64,000 nt of DNA from Streptococcus mitis (GCF_946190065.1 NZ_CAMHZD010000010.1:1-64000); one strand, 5' to 3'. Counted from the stretch's first letter, positions 43,683 to 52,366 are shown. The notes: generated by a model from the letters alone, not told the origin. Numbers and translations: made by a program.

Positions 43683-44669
43683 ATGTTAAATGAATTTCCA
43701 ATTTTTGATTACGAAGATATTCAATTGATCCCAAATAAATGTGTCATTAAAAGTCGTGCAGAAGCGGACACAAGTGTCACTCTAGGAAATCACACCTTTA
43801 AACTACCTGTTGTGCCAGCTAATATGCAGACAATTTTGGATGAAAATGTAGCAGAGCAACTGGCTAAAGGTGGTTACTTCTACATTATGCACCGTTTTGA
43901 TGAGGCAGGACGTATTCCTTTTATTAAACGCATGCACGATCAAGGGCTCATTGCTTCTATCTCTGTCGGTGTTAAGGATTATGAGTATGATTTTGTTAGC
44001 CAGCTCAAGGCTGATGCTCCTGAGTACATCACGATTGATATTGCCCATGGTCATGCGGATAGCGTGATTTCTATGATTCAACACATCAAGAAAGAATTAC
44101 CAGATACTTTTGTTATTGCAGGAAATGTGGGAACACCAGAAGCTGTGCGTGAACTTGAAAATGCTGGTGCGGATGCTACTAAGGTCGGAATCGGTCCTGG
44201 TAAGGTTTGTATTACCAAGGTCAAGACAGGTTTTGGTACAGGTGGTTGGCAGTTGGCTGCTCTACGCTGGTGTGCCAAAGCTGCACGTAAACCGATTATC
44301 GCTGATGGAGGAATTCGTACTCACGGTGATATTGCCAAGTCTATCCGATTCGGTGCCAGCATGGTTATGATTGGTTCCCTCTTTGCAGGACACGTCGAAA
44401 GTCCAGGGAAAACGATTGAAGTCGATGGTGAACAGTTCAAAGAGTACTACGGTTCAGCTTCACAATATCAAAAAGGTGCTTACAAAAATGTGGAAGGCAA
44501 ACGTATCTTGCTTCCTGCCAAAGGTCATCTGCAAGACACTTTAACTGAGATGGAACAAGACCTTCAAAGTGCCATTTCATACGCAGGTGGACGTCAGGTT
44601 GCTGACCTTAAACACGTTGATTATGTTATCGTGAAAAACTCCATCTGGAATGGAGATGCTTCCCACTAA
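43683..44669 (+). CDS. guaC: GMP reductase
   Basis: 328 residues, IMPDH/GMPR family TIM barrel without CBS domains. Seen: [47 protein letters not shown] with the catalytic Cys, and [17 protein letters not shown]. It converts GMP to IMP with NADPH. It stands alone, followed by a terminator beyond which the mobile element begins; the gene itself looks undamaged at both ends. Confidence 0.97.
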   Translation: MLNEFPIFDYEDIQLIPNKCVIKSRAEADTSVTLGNHTFKLPVVPANMQTILDENVAEQLAKGGYFYIMHRFDEAGRIPFIKRMHDQGLIASISVGVKDYEYDFVSQLKADAPEYITIDIAHGHADSVISMIQHIKKELPDTFVIAGNVGTPEAVRELENAGADATKVGIGPGKVCITKVKTGFGTGGWQLAALRWCAKAARKPIIADGGIRTHGDIAKSIRFGASMVMIGSLFAGHVESPGKTIEVDGEQFKEYYGSASQYQKGAYKNVEGKRILLPAKGHLQDTLTEMEQDLQSAISYAGGRQVADLKHVDYVIVKNSIWNGDASH

Positions 44670-44735
44670 GACGGGCTATCTCACTAGAGTAAGTGGTAAG
44701 AGTTTTTAGAAAATCAAATAATTCAATATTTTTAG

Positions 44736-44763
44736 GAGAACAGAGAAATCTGTTCTCTTTTTT
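44736..44763 (+). terminator. guaC terminator
   Basis: GAGAACAGA, loop GAAA, TCTGTTCTC and TTTTTT. Confidence 0.9.
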
Positions 44764-44798
44764 GTTCGCTTAAAATTCTATTTGAGAGGAGCTCAACG

Positions 44799-44936
44799 AT
44801 GGTAGGATTAGAGATTGTAATGAATTTAGACACGTTAGAAATCTTTGACGTTATCGATCATGATAAGAATGGAAACAGCGAACAAGCGCCTACAACCATC
44901 CAATTAAGCTTATTTGACTCAATGACGTGCATTTGA
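44799..44936 (+). CDS. 45-aa hypothetical protein, first gene of the ICE
   Basis: Encodes MVGLEIVMNLDTLEIFDVID followed by a polar stretch and IQLSLFDSMTCI. GAGAGGAGC is a strong Shine-Dalgarno, so translation is likely. Acidic N-terminal half; the motif QLSLFD recalls short linear motifs that bind the beta sliding clamp (QLxLF), as does the C-terminal TQQLSLFEL of the primase-like protein encoded at 46868. The annotated start may instead be the internal ATG at 44820. No family recognised. Confidence 0.6.
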   Translation: MVGLEIVMNLDTLEIFDVIDHDKNGNSEQAPTTIQLSLFDSMTCI

Positions 44937-44955
44937 CAGAAGGAGATAAATTAGG

Positions 44956-45456
44956 ATGGATAGAGAAGCGCTATACAATGAATTAATTCAAAGCGAACCA
45001 TTAGGTTTCATTGATCCTTTTTCTGACCTTGGCGAATTTGATCCTCTTCAGCTGAAATTTAAACAACCCGTAAAGGATCTAGTGAATCGATATTCAGGCC
45101 AACCTTACAGCTTGGCTTGGCAACATAAAATTATGGAAATGCGGAAGTTGTTTATTGATTATCAGATAGCATTAAATGAAGAAGATAAGAAGATTAACTT
45201 TCAGCGAAGAACAAGAAGCGAAGATTCCAAAGAACATGCTACAACTATTGTAACAACCTACTTGAAATTGGGATTTAGTTTTAAAGAGATTGAGAAGCGT
45301 GTTTCTTTATCTTACAAACAACTTCGTCGAGGATGGAAAAGAAGTGATCACATAATGACACATCCTCCTGAATTTTATAGTAAAGGAGATTTATCGGAAG
45401 GTTATTGTTTACCGAGTAAAAAGTTACCTAAAAGCATGAGAATAAACGAGGGATAG
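44956..45456 (+). CDS. hypothetical protein, 166 aa, with C-terminal helix-turn-helix-like segment
   Basis: Acidic N-terminal half and a C-terminal part with LKLGFSFKEIEKRVSLSYKQLRRGWKR (about 100-126), which looks like a helix-turn-helix of the type found in phage and plasmid accessory proteins. RBS AGAAGGAG. Four nt before the next gene, so part of an early ICE operon running from 44799 to about 48370. Function unknown; DNA binding is an inference from the helical pattern only. Confidence 0.7.
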   Translation: MDREALYNELIQSEPLGFIDPFSDLGEFDPLQLKFKQPVKDLVNRYSGQPYSLAWQHKIMEMRKLFIDYQIALNEEDKKINFQRRTRSEDSKEHATTIVTTYLKLGFSFKEIEKRVSLSYKQLRRGWKRSDHIMTHPPEFYSKGDLSEGYCLPSKKLPKSMRINEG

Positions 45457-45459
45457 AAA

Positions 45460-45921
45460 ATGGAAACTGGAATTTGTAGACGATGTGCTTGCAACTGGGT
45501 TACACCTTGTATCGATGAAAAGTATGGTCCTTGCTGGTGGATAGATAAAGACAGAACGCTGTGTAGTCATTGTTTTTATGGATTTAATGATGAACCATAT
45601 CAGACGAAAGTTTACTATAGACCTGGTCATGACTTCCTTGAGAGAGATAGAGAATTTGCTTTGGAAACATTGACAAATCCAAAAAGCCACTGGGTCTATG
45701 ATATAGAACATGATGTGTTGTGCGTAGTTGGTTTAGGAGATCATATTGGAGCAGTTAGATTTATTGTAAGGAACTTTTATGGACTTAATCGCATTTATCG
45801 TGAGGAGATTCCTAAATGGCAAGAAATTATTGGGAATAATATGATTTTTTATAATGCAAAGGTCAATGATTCAGAACATTACGCTAGTTGTTTGCCTAGA
45901 AAGTATAAAAATTTGGATTGA
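45460..45921 (+). CDS. hypothetical protein, 153 aa, with N-terminal Cys-rich zinc site
   Basis: Starts METGICRRCACNWVTPCI and continues GPCWWIDKDRTLCSHC: six cysteines in 41 residues forming a C-x2-C-x7-C ... C-x10-C-x2-C pattern. The same arrangement (CRRCGC....C....GPCWW.....LCSHC) occurs in phage-encoded proteins, where it probably binds zinc. The C-terminal 100 residues have no motif. RBS AGGGATAG. Function unknown. Confidence 0.7.
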   Translation: METGICRRCACNWVTPCIDEKYGPCWWIDKDRTLCSHCFYGFNDEPYQTKVYYRPGHDFLERDREFALETLTNPKSHWVYDIEHDVLCVVGLGDHIGAVRFIVRNFYGLNRIYREEIPKWQEIIGNNMIFYNAKVNDSEHYASCLPRKYKNLD

Positions 45922-45922
45922 T

Positions 45923-46594
45923 ATGGATAATAAAATAATTGAGAAGATACAGAATCTTTTAGAGTTAGCTTACGATGCACCAAACGATGAAGAGGGACAG
46001 ACTGCCCTTCTGATGGCTCAAAGACTTATGGTGAAGCATAATCTTTCTATGAATGATTTAACGAATAGTAAAATTCAAAAGGATATTGGTGAAACAATAG
46101 GAACATGGGAATATAGACTTCCATGGTGGCAAGAAAAGTTAGCAGGTATTTTAGGTGAAAATTTTAGATGTAAAACGATAAGAAGACGACTTCCTGAAGA
46201 CGGCATCACACAGATAATTTTCTTTGGATATCAATCTGATGCTGAATTTTGTAGTAAGGTTTACGAAGGTGCGCTCTTATATCTTAAATATCGGTTGAAA
46301 CGACTTTTCCCTACAGTCTCAAGAGCAAGATGGAAAGACTATAAGAAATCGTACTTACTAGGTTTCTTAAACGGAATAGATCAACGTTTTCAGGACCAGG
46401 CTCAATTATCAGAAGAATTTGGTTTGATGGTAAAAATCCCAGCAGAAGTTTTAGAAGAACAACGACTACGTATGGGGAAATTAGAGAGCAGAAGCCTAAA
46501 AATCGAAATTGAAGTTGATTATGAGGCGTATATTGCTGGTTTGGAACACGCAAAAGAGACCAAGTTGTTATCAGAAGAATTATTGAATCAATGA
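45923..46594 (+). CDS. DUF2786-domain protein
   Basis: 223 residues from ATG 45923. Seen: N-terminal IIEKIQNLLELAYDAPNDEEGQTALLMAQRLMVKHNLSMNDL, the DUF2786 signature (K-I..LL.LA.....E...A..KA..LM.KH.L), followed by a larger domain with W..KLA..L..NF.C....  and FFGYQSDAEFCSKVYEGALLYLKYRLKR, as in the domain usually attached to DUF2786 in phages and ICEs. The frame is open to 45854, but that start lies inside the previous gene. One nt separates the ATG from the preceding stop. Role unknown; found repeatedly beside phage and ICE replication genes. Confidence 0.8.
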   Translation: MDNKIIEKIQNLLELAYDAPNDEEGQTALLMAQRLMVKHNLSMNDLTNSKIQKDIGETIGTWEYRLPWWQEKLAGILGENFRCKTIRRRLPEDGITQIIFFGYQSDAEFCSKVYEGALLYLKYRLKRLFPTVSRARWKDYKKSYLLGFLNGIDQRFQDQAQLSEEFGLMVKIPAEVLEEQRLRMGKLESRSLKIEIEVDYEAYIAGLEHAKETKLLSEELLNQ

Positions 46595-46606
46595 GGAGTA
46601 ATTATT

Positions 46607-46855
46607 ATGAAAGAAGCAGTATTAAAGAGGAGTGTTTGTACTTGGGAACGTCTTCTAGATGAACTATTACAAAACGAAACAAAGGTGGAGATGGATGAAA
46701 TTGATCTAATTCCAATTAAAACATCTTGTAGAAAAGAGTATTTCTGGATAGCAGAGGTAAATGTTGAAAATCAGCACAACACAAGTACTACTGAATTTGG
46801 GTATTGCCCATTTTGTGGGTTAAAGAAACGAGAGACTCTTATAGTTGATTTGTAG
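46607..46855 (+). CDS. small zinc-ribbon-like protein, 82 aa
   Basis: 82 residues ending FGYCPFCGLKKRETLIVDL; one CPFC knuckle is visible, the second pair is missing apart from Cys residues near 14 and 46. RBS GAGGAG. It sits between the DUF2786 gene and the primase-like gene with 12-nt gaps, in the same operon. Function unknown. Confidence 0.65.
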   Translation: MKEAVLKRSVCTWERLLDELLQNETKVEMDEIDLIPIKTSCRKEYFWIAEVNVENQHNTSTTEFGYCPFCGLKKRETLIVDL

Positions 46856-46867
46856 AAATTAAAAAAC

Positions 46868-48370
46868 ATGAAAAAGATTGATTTATTAAAATGTTTATCC
46901 ATCATCATAAAAGATGGATTAAGAATACAAAAATATAAGAATAGCCATCTACAGCTCATCTCTTCAGCTGAAGAAGGAAGACGAGGGTCTGTATTTGCTT
47001 ATCGTTCAAAAGCGAATATGGTGAAGGCACGTGGTGTTGTTTTAACCTCTGTCGAATCATTGCTGGAGAACCAGGATCAGTTTACACACTGGACTCCTAA
47101 CGTATATTGCTACGGAAGCTATAGTGATGCTGGTCGACGGATTACACGTGGCCACTCTGAGGATAATCTTAGACAGATTAACACATTCTACATTGACTTC
47201 GATATTGCCTCTGCAGCTGAAGAAATGACGACAGGAGATATTCTAACTGCTTCCCTGGAGCTAGGTTTTATGCCGACGTTGATTCTAAAATCTGACAAAG
47301 GATTTCAAGCCTATTTTGTCCTCTCAGAATCAGCTTATGTTACAGCTCATTCTCAATTTCGAGTGGTGAAGGTGGCCAAAGCTATCTCTCAAAATTTGAG
47401 AAATTATTTCGCTCAAACTTTACCAGTAGATATGACTTGTAACCATTTTGGGATTGCTCGGATTCCTCGAACTGATAACGTTGAATTCTTTGATGCTGAT
47501 TATACCTATTCATTCCAGGAGTGGTTAGATTGGTCAATGAAGCAATCAGATCTTCCCTTCCCAAGTAAAAAGCCAAATTTGACGGTTATTTCAGGTTCTG
47601 AAGGGGTGAAACAGATTGATGAACCCTGGTATCAATTGCTGATGAGAGAGGGAAATATCAAAGGTGGAAAAGCCTTGATGGGAAGAAACAACGTTCTTTT
47701 CACGCTGGCTTTAGCTAACTTCTCTTCAGGAATTGATCAAGGAGAATGCGAGGAAGTTCTTTCTAACTTTAATGCAAATCTAGACGAACCACTCTCTTCA
47801 GCTGAATATCATAAGATTATCACAAGCGCCTATTCAGGAAAATATGAAGCTGCTGGTCGTGACTATGTAATGACTTTATGTAAAGCATGGGTTAACCAGG
47901 AACTCAAGGCTTCAGATCTCTTTGTGAAGCAACGTTGGTATAAGTTTAAGAAGAAACGTGCGGACAGAAAGAATAGTCATCTCTATGAATGGAAAACAGA
48001 TGTCATGGCCTATTTAGAAGGCTTCTATCAATCTGAGGATCCATTTATCCAGACGACAAAAAAAGAGATACGAGAGAAGTTGAACATTCCTGAGCGCTCA
48101 TTGGATAAAGTATTGAAAGTTCTCAAAGCAGAACAAAAGATCTTCTTCACAGTCAAACACGGTCGTGGAGGAGGCATCAGATTAGCCTCTATCAAAGCAA
48201 TCTTGCTTTCCCTTATCCAGGTGAAGAAAGAACGTCAGGAGGCTTATATGGCCAATATTGCTGCTTTCTTTGAAGAAAGCTTAGAGTTCACCCAGAGAGT
48301 GATAGAAAGGGTTAAAGATGACTTTAAACAAACACAACAACTATCTCTATTTGAGCTTGACATTGGATAA
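46868..48370 (+). CDS. primase/replication-initiation-like protein of the ICE
   Basis: 500 residues. Seen: an N-terminal catalytic-looking region with NTFYIDFDIASAAEEM (Asp-x-Asp, about residues 115-120), LILKSDKGFQAYFVLS and MTCNHFGIARIPRTDN, the acidic and His residues of archaeo-eukaryotic-primase-like domains. A primase C-terminal segment (GRNNVLFTLALANFSSG...) and a winged-helix stretch near 400-450 (TKKEIREKLNIPERSLDKVLKVL) follow. Such proteins start replication of Tn5252-type ICEs and plasmids. It ends TQQLSLFELDIG, where QLSLF resembles a beta-clamp binding motif. Weak RBS; the start is 12 nt after the previous stop. Confidence 0.75.
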   Translation: MKKIDLLKCLSIIIKDGLRIQKYKNSHLQLISSAEEGRRGSVFAYRSKANMVKARGVVLTSVESLLENQDQFTHWTPNVYCYGSYSDAGRRITRGHSEDNLRQINTFYIDFDIASAAEEMTTGDILTASLELGFMPTLILKSDKGFQAYFVLSESAYVTAHSQFRVVKVAKAISQNLRNYFAQTLPVDMTCNHFGIARIPRTDNVEFFDADYTYSFQEWLDWSMKQSDLPFPSKKPNLTVISGSEGVKQIDEPWYQLLMREGNIKGGKALMGRNNVLFTLALANFSSGIDQGECEEVLSNFNANLDEPLSSAEYHKIITSAYSGKYEAAGRDYVMTLCKAWVNQELKASDLFVKQRWYKFKKKRADRKNSHLYEWKTDVMAYLEGFYQSEDPFIQTTKKEIREKLNIPERSLDKVLKVLKAEQKIFFTVKHGRGGGIRLASIKAILLSLIQVKKERQEAYMANIAAFFEESLEFTQRVIERVKDDFKQTQQLSLFELDIG

Positions 48371-48447
48371 TTTTAAAAACCCGCAAACTGCCTTTACATT
48401 ATATCTATGATTATCGATATAGAATTTGAAATTGATGGAGGAATGAT

Positions 48448-48609
48448 ATGATTTTAATTTTAGGTGGATTCTTTAGCCTTATATTTGTTGGAGGAGTTTT
48501 AATAATTCTCTCACTTATAGGGATTCGTCAACGAATTCGTTTAGAAAACGGATATGATTCTGAATTAGAGACAGATCAGCTGGCAATGATTGGCCAAAAT
48601 AGAAAGTGA
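48448..48609 (+). CDS. 53-aa membrane peptide
   Basis: MILILGGFFSLIFVGGVLII then LSLIGIRQRIR and an acidic tail ending MIGQNRK. One membrane segment (3-25), cytoplasmic tail. ATGGAGGAATG supplies the RBS. The stop overlaps the next coding region by 3 nt if the GTG at 48606 is used. Likely a structural or accessory conjugation protein; no family recognised. Confidence 0.65.
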   Translation: MILILGGFFSLIFVGGVLIILSLIGIRQRIRLENGYDSELETDQLAMIGQNRK

Positions 48610-48617
48610 GATTAAGA

Positions 48618-48821
48618 ATGAAGTATGTAATTTTTAGTTTTGAATTAGGTGATTATATTTGTAATGGGGAGAATAAAGTTTTAGTTTTTGATACATTGGG
48701 ACTAGCTTTTCAGTATCTTCAAAAACATTATCGTAAACCACTTCCTGAGCAAAGAAAAAAGAGATTGATTCACTATCCTGATGTGTATCAAGCTCCGTTT
48801 AGGCTTTTAAAAGTTTGTTAG
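48618..48821 (+). CDS. hypothetical protein, 67 aa
   Basis: From ATG 48618 (MKYVIFSFELGDYICNGENK ... APFRLLKVC). A GTG at 48606 in the same frame would add four residues and couple it to the 53-aa membrane peptide. Mixed alpha/beta, no motif. ICE gene of unknown role, followed after 15 nt by the next gene with AGGAAGGAGAAAGG as RBS. Confidence 0.6.
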   Translation: MKYVIFSFELGDYICNGENKVLVFDTLGLAFQYLQKHYRKPLPEQRKKRLIHYPDVYQAPFRLLKVC

Positions 48822-48836
48822 GAAGGAGAAAGGTCG

Positions 48837-49259
48837 ATGTCAGAGTTATTCAAAATTATTAGAGGGTACTACCTAACAGGAGTTGGACAAGAACCATTGG
48901 CTTATTATTTCAAACTTTCATCGGATAACTTAAAATTTGAGTCTATTTCTGCAGGGGATGTAGCTTTAACTTTTTATCAAAACGAGGAGAGTATTACTAG
49001 CATTCCAGCGATTATTAGAGTAGATAGTGTTATCTCGAATGATAAAATGATTTCAGATTATCTCCAGGAGGAGTTGAGAGATCACTATCCAATGTTACCA
49101 ATTGTCCGTGTATTGGATTCCGAGGAATTTGATCCTTTACTCTTTCAGGAAGTGATGATAACGTTCGCTAACTTAAAATCAGAAATAAAAGAATTGGCCA
49201 AGATTGATTATGTTCAAGGTTCCATATTTGATTTTATGGATGAGGAGGAAGTAGTATGA
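48837..49259 (+). CDS. hypothetical protein, 140 aa
   Basis: Soluble, acidic, 140 residues (MSELFKIIRGYYLTGVGQEP ... GSIFDFMDEEEVV). No motif. It overlaps the thioredoxin-like gene by 4 nt (GTATGAG), implying coupled translation. Strong RBS. Function unknown. Confidence 0.7.
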   Translation: MSELFKIIRGYYLTGVGQEPLAYYFKLSSDNLKFESISAGDVALTFYQNEESITSIPAIIRVDSVISNDKMISDYLQEELRDHYPMLPIVRVLDSEEFDPLLFQEVMITFANLKSEIKELAKIDYVQGSIFDFMDEEEVV

Positions 49260-49702
49260 GAGAGCTTTTTAGACACATTAAGTTAGCTGTAGGTGCTATT
49301 CTCGTTATTTTATTTGTGAGTCTCGCAGTTCTAGGAGGATATAGGATGTATAAAGATCATTTTATCTTAGATTATGATCCTCATCTTACTCAGAAGGAAT
49401 ATCAGAATACTGTACTTGATCAAAATGTAAATCTAGTATTTTATAAAAAAGATTGTCCTTACTGTCAGGTTGGAAAAAGTGTAGTTGTAGATGCAGCCAA
49501 TAAAGGTTCTTATCCTACATTTTACATTGACACTCAGACAGAAGAAGGTCAAAAGTTGGTAGAAAAATACCAAGTTGAAAAAGCTGCAACTATCATTAAA
49601 ATTCGTAAGGGAAAAATAAAGAAATATCTGTATGCCTCAAGAGATTCAGAGGAAAAGATTGTAGCAGATGAGAAAGGGATCCAGGAGGCCATAAATGATT
49701 AA
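49256..49702 (+). CDS. membrane-anchored thioredoxin-like protein of the ICE
   Basis: 148 residues. Seen: one N-terminal membrane segment (about 9-29), then a thioredoxin-like fold with VNLVFYKKDCPYCQVGK; the CPYC active site is at 67-70, followed by YPTFYID and a cis-Pro-poor region KAATIIKI. CPYC is the glutaredoxin-type dithiol pair. Placed outside the membrane, it could help fold conjugation proteins with disulphides or act as an adhesion-linked reductase. Thioredoxin-like proteins are recurrent in Gram-positive ICEs. RBS GAGGAGG inside the preceding gene. Confidence 0.75.
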   Translation: MRELFRHIKLAVGAILVILFVSLAVLGGYRMYKDHFILDYDPHLTQKEYQNTVLDQNVNLVFYKKDCPYCQVGKSVVVDAANKGSYPTFYIDTQTEEGQKLVEKYQVEKAATIIKIRKGKIKKYLYASRDSEEKIVADEKGIQEAIND

Positions 49703-49760
49703 AAGGGTAAGGTTTAGTAAGTGGGCTAAGAAACCTTTTCAAATATTGAAGTATGTCTAA
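49695..49760 (+). CDS. 21-aa basic peptide ORF
   Basis: MIKRVRFSKWAKKPFQILKYV, overlapping the end of the thioredoxin-like gene by 8 nt; GGAGG lies 11 nt before the ATG. Strongly basic with no hydrophobic core. Could be an unnoticed translated peptide or chance. Followed by AAGGAGGTAG of the next gene. Confidence 0.35.
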   Translation: MIKRVRFSKWAKKPFQILKYV

Positions 49761-49769
49761 GGAGGTAGT

Positions 49770-49994
49770 ATGTATCAATTTTTAAATGCTATTGCGCATG
49801 GCGTGGTTGGAACTGTCTTGATTGCGATTTGGTTTGTACCTCTCTTCAAGATAACTATATGTGATAACTTTGGAAATGAAATCAAAACGAAAAGGCTGCC
49901 ATTGGCATTTTTAATGTTATTAAAAAGTGTTTGGCCTAAAAGTAAGATTTCATTTATTTGGAAAGGATGTAAGAAGCATGAGGAACAGAGATAA
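49770..49994 (+). CDS. small membrane protein, 74 aa
   Basis: MYQFLNAIAHGVVGTVLIAIWFVPLF at the N terminus is a membrane segment; a second weaker hydrophobic stretch at LPLAFLMLLKSVW. Basic C terminus. RBS AAGGAGG is optimal. ICE conjugation region, unknown role. Confidence 0.65.
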   Translation: MYQFLNAIAHGVVGTVLIAIWFVPLFKITICDNFGNEIKTKRLPLAFLMLLKSVWPKSKISFIWKGCKKHEEQR

Positions 49995-50046
49995 GGTATT
50001 GTTCTAAAAACAAAAATTCACATAAAGTAGAAAGGATATATCCACT

Positions 50047-51048
50047 ATGATAGATACAATCAAACGCTGGATTGAAAAGATAAAATCTAGCCCAATTTTG
50101 AAACCATTTATTAAGACTAAAGTTTGGTTTCAAGAGAATATTATTAAGAGAAAACTAGTTATTTTCTCAATGTTGTTTGTGACCTGGTTAAGTCTTTTGA
50201 TGGGAGCAATTTTCTCACCACAAAGACAAACCTATACTTCAGAACAACTCAAAACAAAGCAAGTTTTTGCGAATGGAAGTGGTGAGATGAAACTGGTCAG
50301 CCAGGAATATTCCCCAGATACTGGAATTATTGTTTTACAATTTGAGACGAAAGATGCTACGACTTCGATAGATCGGGGTATCGATGCCAAACGATTAAAA
50401 TGGAAACTCTATGCACAGCATAAAGACTCAAAAATAGAGATGGATGTTGTACCAATCATTGATAATAAAGTATCAGTTATTATTAAAGGAGTTCCGAAAA
50501 ATTTTGGTGCATTTGCGATTGATGTGACGAATCAGACGGTCTCTTCTAGTTCAATTGATGTAAATATTTCATCGCCATCCAGTGATTCTAAAAAGGTTTC
50601 TCAGAAGAAATCTGAAGAAGATGACACTGTACAATTCTTTGTAACTCCTCAAAATACTCAGCTTGAAATCAAAGCTATTGAGCTTGTCTCCAGAGAAGAA
50701 TTTACTCTTCAGGAAATAGAAAAAGAGATCAATTTCCAGAATGAACAGTCTCAAAAATTGACAACATCAATTGCTCAATTGAAGGAATCAATTGAAGATG
50801 ATAATTCACGAAAAGCGAGTCTTCAAACAGAAGCAAAATATCTAACAGGTGATGATCTCGAAGCCAATCAAAAGAATATTGCTACGCTGGATACAAACAT
50901 TGAAACGAAGAATAGAACCATCGAAACAGCCTATAAAAACATTGAAAAGTTGAAGGCTAAATTGGAGTCTTTGGATAAGAAAAAACAGGCAGTCAAAGAT
51001 GGAACATTTGAATTTTCAAATCCTATTGAAACTGTAGAAATGAATTAA
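50047..51048 (+). CDS. membrane-anchored coiled-coil protein, 333 aa
   Basis: 333 residues. Seen: basic N terminus, one membrane segment (about 36-56, KLVIFSMLFVTWLSLLMGAIF), an extracellular region with beta-rich character (80-185), a Ser-rich linker, and a long coiled coil (about 220-320) with heptad repeats (LQEIEKEINFQNEQSQKL... IETAYKNIEKLKAKLESLDKK). The layout suggests a cell-surface conjugation channel component. RBS AGAAAGGATAT. Likely operonic with the 274-aa membrane protein after it. I cannot name the family. Confidence 0.7.
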   Translation: MIDTIKRWIEKIKSSPILKPFIKTKVWFQENIIKRKLVIFSMLFVTWLSLLMGAIFSPQRQTYTSEQLKTKQVFANGSGEMKLVSQEYSPDTGIIVLQFETKDATTSIDRGIDAKRLKWKLYAQHKDSKIEMDVVPIIDNKVSVIIKGVPKNFGAFAIDVTNQTVSSSSIDVNISSPSSDSKKVSQKKSEEDDTVQFFVTPQNTQLEIKAIELVSREEFTLQEIEKEINFQNEQSQKLTTSIAQLKESIEDDNSRKASLQTEAKYLTGDDLEANQKNIATLDTNIETKNRTIETAYKNIEKLKAKLESLDKKKQAVKDGTFEFSNPIETVEMN

Positions 51049-51064
51049 AGTGAGATAAAATAAA

Positions 51065-51889
51065 ATGAAAAATTTAATTAAAATGGTAAAAGGAACTGAT
51101 AAATTGGGATATAAATTATCTGCGATTTGTGGAATAAATTGGCTGGTTGGTCAGATGTTTAAATGGCAATCTTTAGTGTTTGAGATGATAGCGTGTGCTG
51201 TTCTGGTTAAAATAATATCAGAAGCACTTGAAATTAGTTCAAATTATTTAGGATTTTTAATGATTATTTTTATCCTAGCTGTTCCTTTTTCAAAATTGCG
51301 TTTTGGTGTTGAGAGATTTATTTTTTCATTTTTTGAAAGTGTTGTGTTAGGCTTGATTTTTTCCATCGCAGTAGTTTTTCCATTTCAAGAGAATGAATCA
51401 TCGTTCTGGCTTTTAGCCACAATCTTTAGTATTGGTATTTATTATTTCATGAAGTGGTTTCAAGCAAAACTTTTTCAGCGTTATCTATTCAAAAATATCT
51501 TAAACAAGGATTACCTTGGAATCCGAAAATTAAAAGATAAGTTACCTCCTAAAATCAATATTTTTATGGATGCTGATGAAGGTGATGCAAACCAACGAAT
51601 GATTACGATTAATCAGCGAGCAGTGAAAAAGGATTATCAAGATATTGTAGAATTAAGTTTTTTGAATAGAGAAAAACGGACAGGTATTTCCTATTATAGA
51701 AAAGCATGGAATGGTTCTGAAGCTCCTCTTGAAAGAGAATTTGTAGATATTGAAGAATTGTATCATCCAGTATTTTATGTCTTCCCGTTTGGGAAAAAAC
51801 ATGATTTTTCTTTCTGGCTGATTCAACTTGATGTAAGTAAAAAGGATGCATTTTCTATGAAAGCCGAGTTCGTGTTTACCAACAAATAG
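51065..51889 (+). CDS. multi-pass membrane protein, 274 aa
   Basis: 274 residues. Seen: four to five hydrophobic segments in the first 145 residues (LVFEMIACAVLVKIIS, YLGFLMIIFILAVPF, FFESVVLGLIFSIAVVFPF, FWLLATIFSIGIYYFM), then a soluble C-terminal domain with MDADEGDANQRMITINQRAV. Resembles membrane components of ICE conjugation operons in general layout only. It is the last gene before a strong terminator, which ends the 44799-51889 gene run. Confidence 0.65.
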   Translation: MKNLIKMVKGTDKLGYKLSAICGINWLVGQMFKWQSLVFEMIACAVLVKIISEALEISSNYLGFLMIIFILAVPFSKLRFGVERFIFSFFESVVLGLIFSIAVVFPFQENESSFWLLATIFSIGIYYFMKWFQAKLFQRYLFKNILNKDYLGIRKLKDKLPPKINIFMDADEGDANQRMITINQRAVKKDYQDIVELSFLNREKRTGISYYRKAWNGSEAPLEREFVDIEELYHPVFYVFPFGKKHDFSFWLIQLDVSKKDAFSMKAEFVFTNK

Positions 51890-51895
51890 TAGTCA

Positions 51896-51935
51896 AAAAT
51901 CTCCTTAATTTTTGAATTAAGGGGATTTTTTTTTT
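51896..51935 (+). terminator. terminator of the first ICE operon
   Basis: AAATCTCCTTAAT, loop TTTTG, AATTAAGGGGATTT then a run of T residues. Confidence 0.85.
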
Positions 51936-51940
51936 ATGAT

Positions 51941-51979
51941 TGTCCCTTTAAAAAATTTTTTTCAGTTATCTCTTATACT
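51941..51979 (+). promoter_or_regulatory. TGTCCCTTTA-box promoter, copy 1
   Basis: TGTCCCTTTA at 51941-51950 and -10 TATACT at 51974-51979; hexamer begins 33 nt after the box start. No -35 consensus at the expected place (AAAAAT). Same spacing as copies at 58026 and 63284. Drives the genes at 52010 and 52400. Confidence 0.7.
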
Positions 51980-52009
51980 AGAATCAATCAAAAAAAGAAA
52001 GGCAGAAAA

Positions 52010-52366
52010 ATGAAAGAACAACTTAAATTAGCACCAAAGGAAAATCAGCCAGTTAGAAAGCATCGTACTGTATTCACAAGTACAAAAGGTTTGATTAGAA
52101 AACAGAAATGGGTTGTGCTGGATATTGATGAATATGGAATAACCTATCATAGTAATCCAGGGTGTAAAGGAGAAATGTTTTCTTCAATGTACCTCGTTCT
52201 AAAGGAAATTAAAATTGATGAACGTTCTTTCACACTAACCATCAAGAAAAATGATCATGAAGTTTATGTGATTGATTTGAAGAAATTAGATGGCGATTTG
52301 TGGAGCAACTTCCAAATTGTAAAAGAAAAAATTACCAGCTTTGCAGGAAATAAATTAAGGAATTAA
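52010..52366 (+). CDS. hypothetical protein, 118 aa, PH-domain-like
   Basis: 118 residues, soluble, strand-rich (TRTVFTSTKGLIRKQKWVVLDIDEYGITYHS... FTLTIKKNDHEVYVIDLKKL), ending in a helix (SNFQIVKEKITSFAGNKLRN). The strand pattern with a terminal helix is reminiscent of bacterial PH-like domains, but this is only an impression. RBS AAGAAAGG. First gene behind the TGTCCCTTTA promoter. Confidence 0.65.
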   Translation: MKEQLKLAPKENQPVRKHRTVFTSTKGLIRKQKWVVLDIDEYGITYHSNPGCKGEMFSSMYLVLKEIKIDERSFTLTIKKNDHEVYVIDLKKLDGDLWSNFQIVKEKITSFAGNKLRN

